DNA from: Pseudomonas sp. Seg1
GTDB lineage: Bacteria; Pseudomonadota; Gammaproteobacteria; Pseudomonadales; Pseudomonadaceae
Assembly: GCF_018326005.1 (NCBI RefSeq)
Contig: NZ_AP021903.1
Coordinates: 2,296,001 to 2,360,000 of the forward strand
Direction of reading: 5' to 3'
Length of the DNA stretch: 64,000 nt
The notes beneath the pieces are model-generated. The model saw only the letters and a program-made list of their open reading frames with translations, ran no database searches and had not been told where the DNA came from. Of the stretch, positions 63,600 to 64,000 are shown piece after piece (position 1 is the stretch's first letter; each line of letters starts with the position of its first letter). A program made the position numbers and the translations under genes.

Positions 63600-64000
63600 T
63601 TTGTGTGTGTACAGTAATCGTGGCGCCAAGTGGGCGAGGGTGAGGTAGCGCGCTGTAGCATTTTTGGATGGTTCCTAGGCAGAACGCCGGAGGAGGAAAG
63701 TACACGCACTTCGACTGCATTTGCCACCGCGGGACTTTGAGGCGAAGTTATTGCGCCACCATGGCAAGGTGACCACAGATCCTACATAGGTCATTGAATA
63801 ATAAGGAAAATATGCAGTTTAGCCAGTCTATAAAAGCTACATATCAACCTATAGAAGTCAATAAGTGATTACCGGGCGCTGCCAAAAGAATGTTGATTGC
63901 CTAACAGCGGTCTGTTAAAAAGCCGCCTGATTTGCCGGCCCCTGCGTCTCTGAGGCAAACAACGCAAAAGTAATAAGGAAGTTACGTGCTACGGAAGTTG
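63600..64000. other. Window end, no supported gene
   Basis: No coding frame of convincing quality reaches the end of the window. The sequence from about 63780 is AT-rich and may be a promoter region of a gene beyond the window. Confidence 0.4.

Overview
The window looks like a chromosomal segment of a Pseudomonas of the P. fluorescens group. The evidence is the high-GC codon use, the housekeeping order thrS-infC-rpmI-rplT-pheS-pheT-ihfA-merR, a 64-aa CsrA/RsmA, a DUF1654 protein, a periplasmic glutaminase-asparaginase and a fluorescens-type REP palindrome. No species can be named from sequence alone.

Positions 1-31193 are core genome. First comes a molybdenum hydroxylase operon (molybdopterin subunit, 2Fe-2S subunit, tri-heme cytochrome c, XdhC maturation factor). 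A PuuB-like flavin oxidase and tRNA-Val(GAC) follow. Next is a run of small genes (secreted paralogue pair, DUF2214 membrane protein, csrA, SPOR lipoprotein, siderophore-interacting reductase, a probable SOS-controlled DUF1654-endA pair, asparaginase). A complete ribose regulon (rbsBACRKD plus a periplasmic nucleoside hydrolase) lies downstream of a perfect LacI-type operator. The core stretch ends with the translation block and a tRNA-Pro(GGG).

Positions 31149-61771 are a genomic island of about 30.6 kb inserted in the 3' half of tRNA-Pro. It is bounded by perfect 46-bp direct repeats and carries a tyrosine integrase at its right end. The left arm has an unknown gene, a fused RecB-like nuclease/SF1 helicase and a possible PIN-fold protein. 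The middle is worn: a complete IS1182-type element, remnants of an APC permease, an IS3 transposase, an integrase and an M15 peptidase, and an AT-rich cassette of hypothetical genes. The right arm is a compact defence region. It holds a BrxR/CapW-like WYL regulator with a candidate operator inside a divergent promoter, two tiny genes, a TIR protein with a Cys/His N-terminus, a four-gene MksG-B-F-E (Wadjet-like) SMC operon, and a three-gene DUF6361 / phospholipase-D-like / SF2 helicase operon that I cannot match to a named system.

Positions 61772-64000, beyond the right repeat, hold decayed phage-type genes and one intact-looking small membrane protein. The most interesting material is the 44.6-59.8 kb stretch: a regulator, a probable NAD-consuming or signalling TIR protein, a DNA-loop-extruding nuclease complex and a helicase/nuclease-like operon, packed between a worn-out zone and the integrase.
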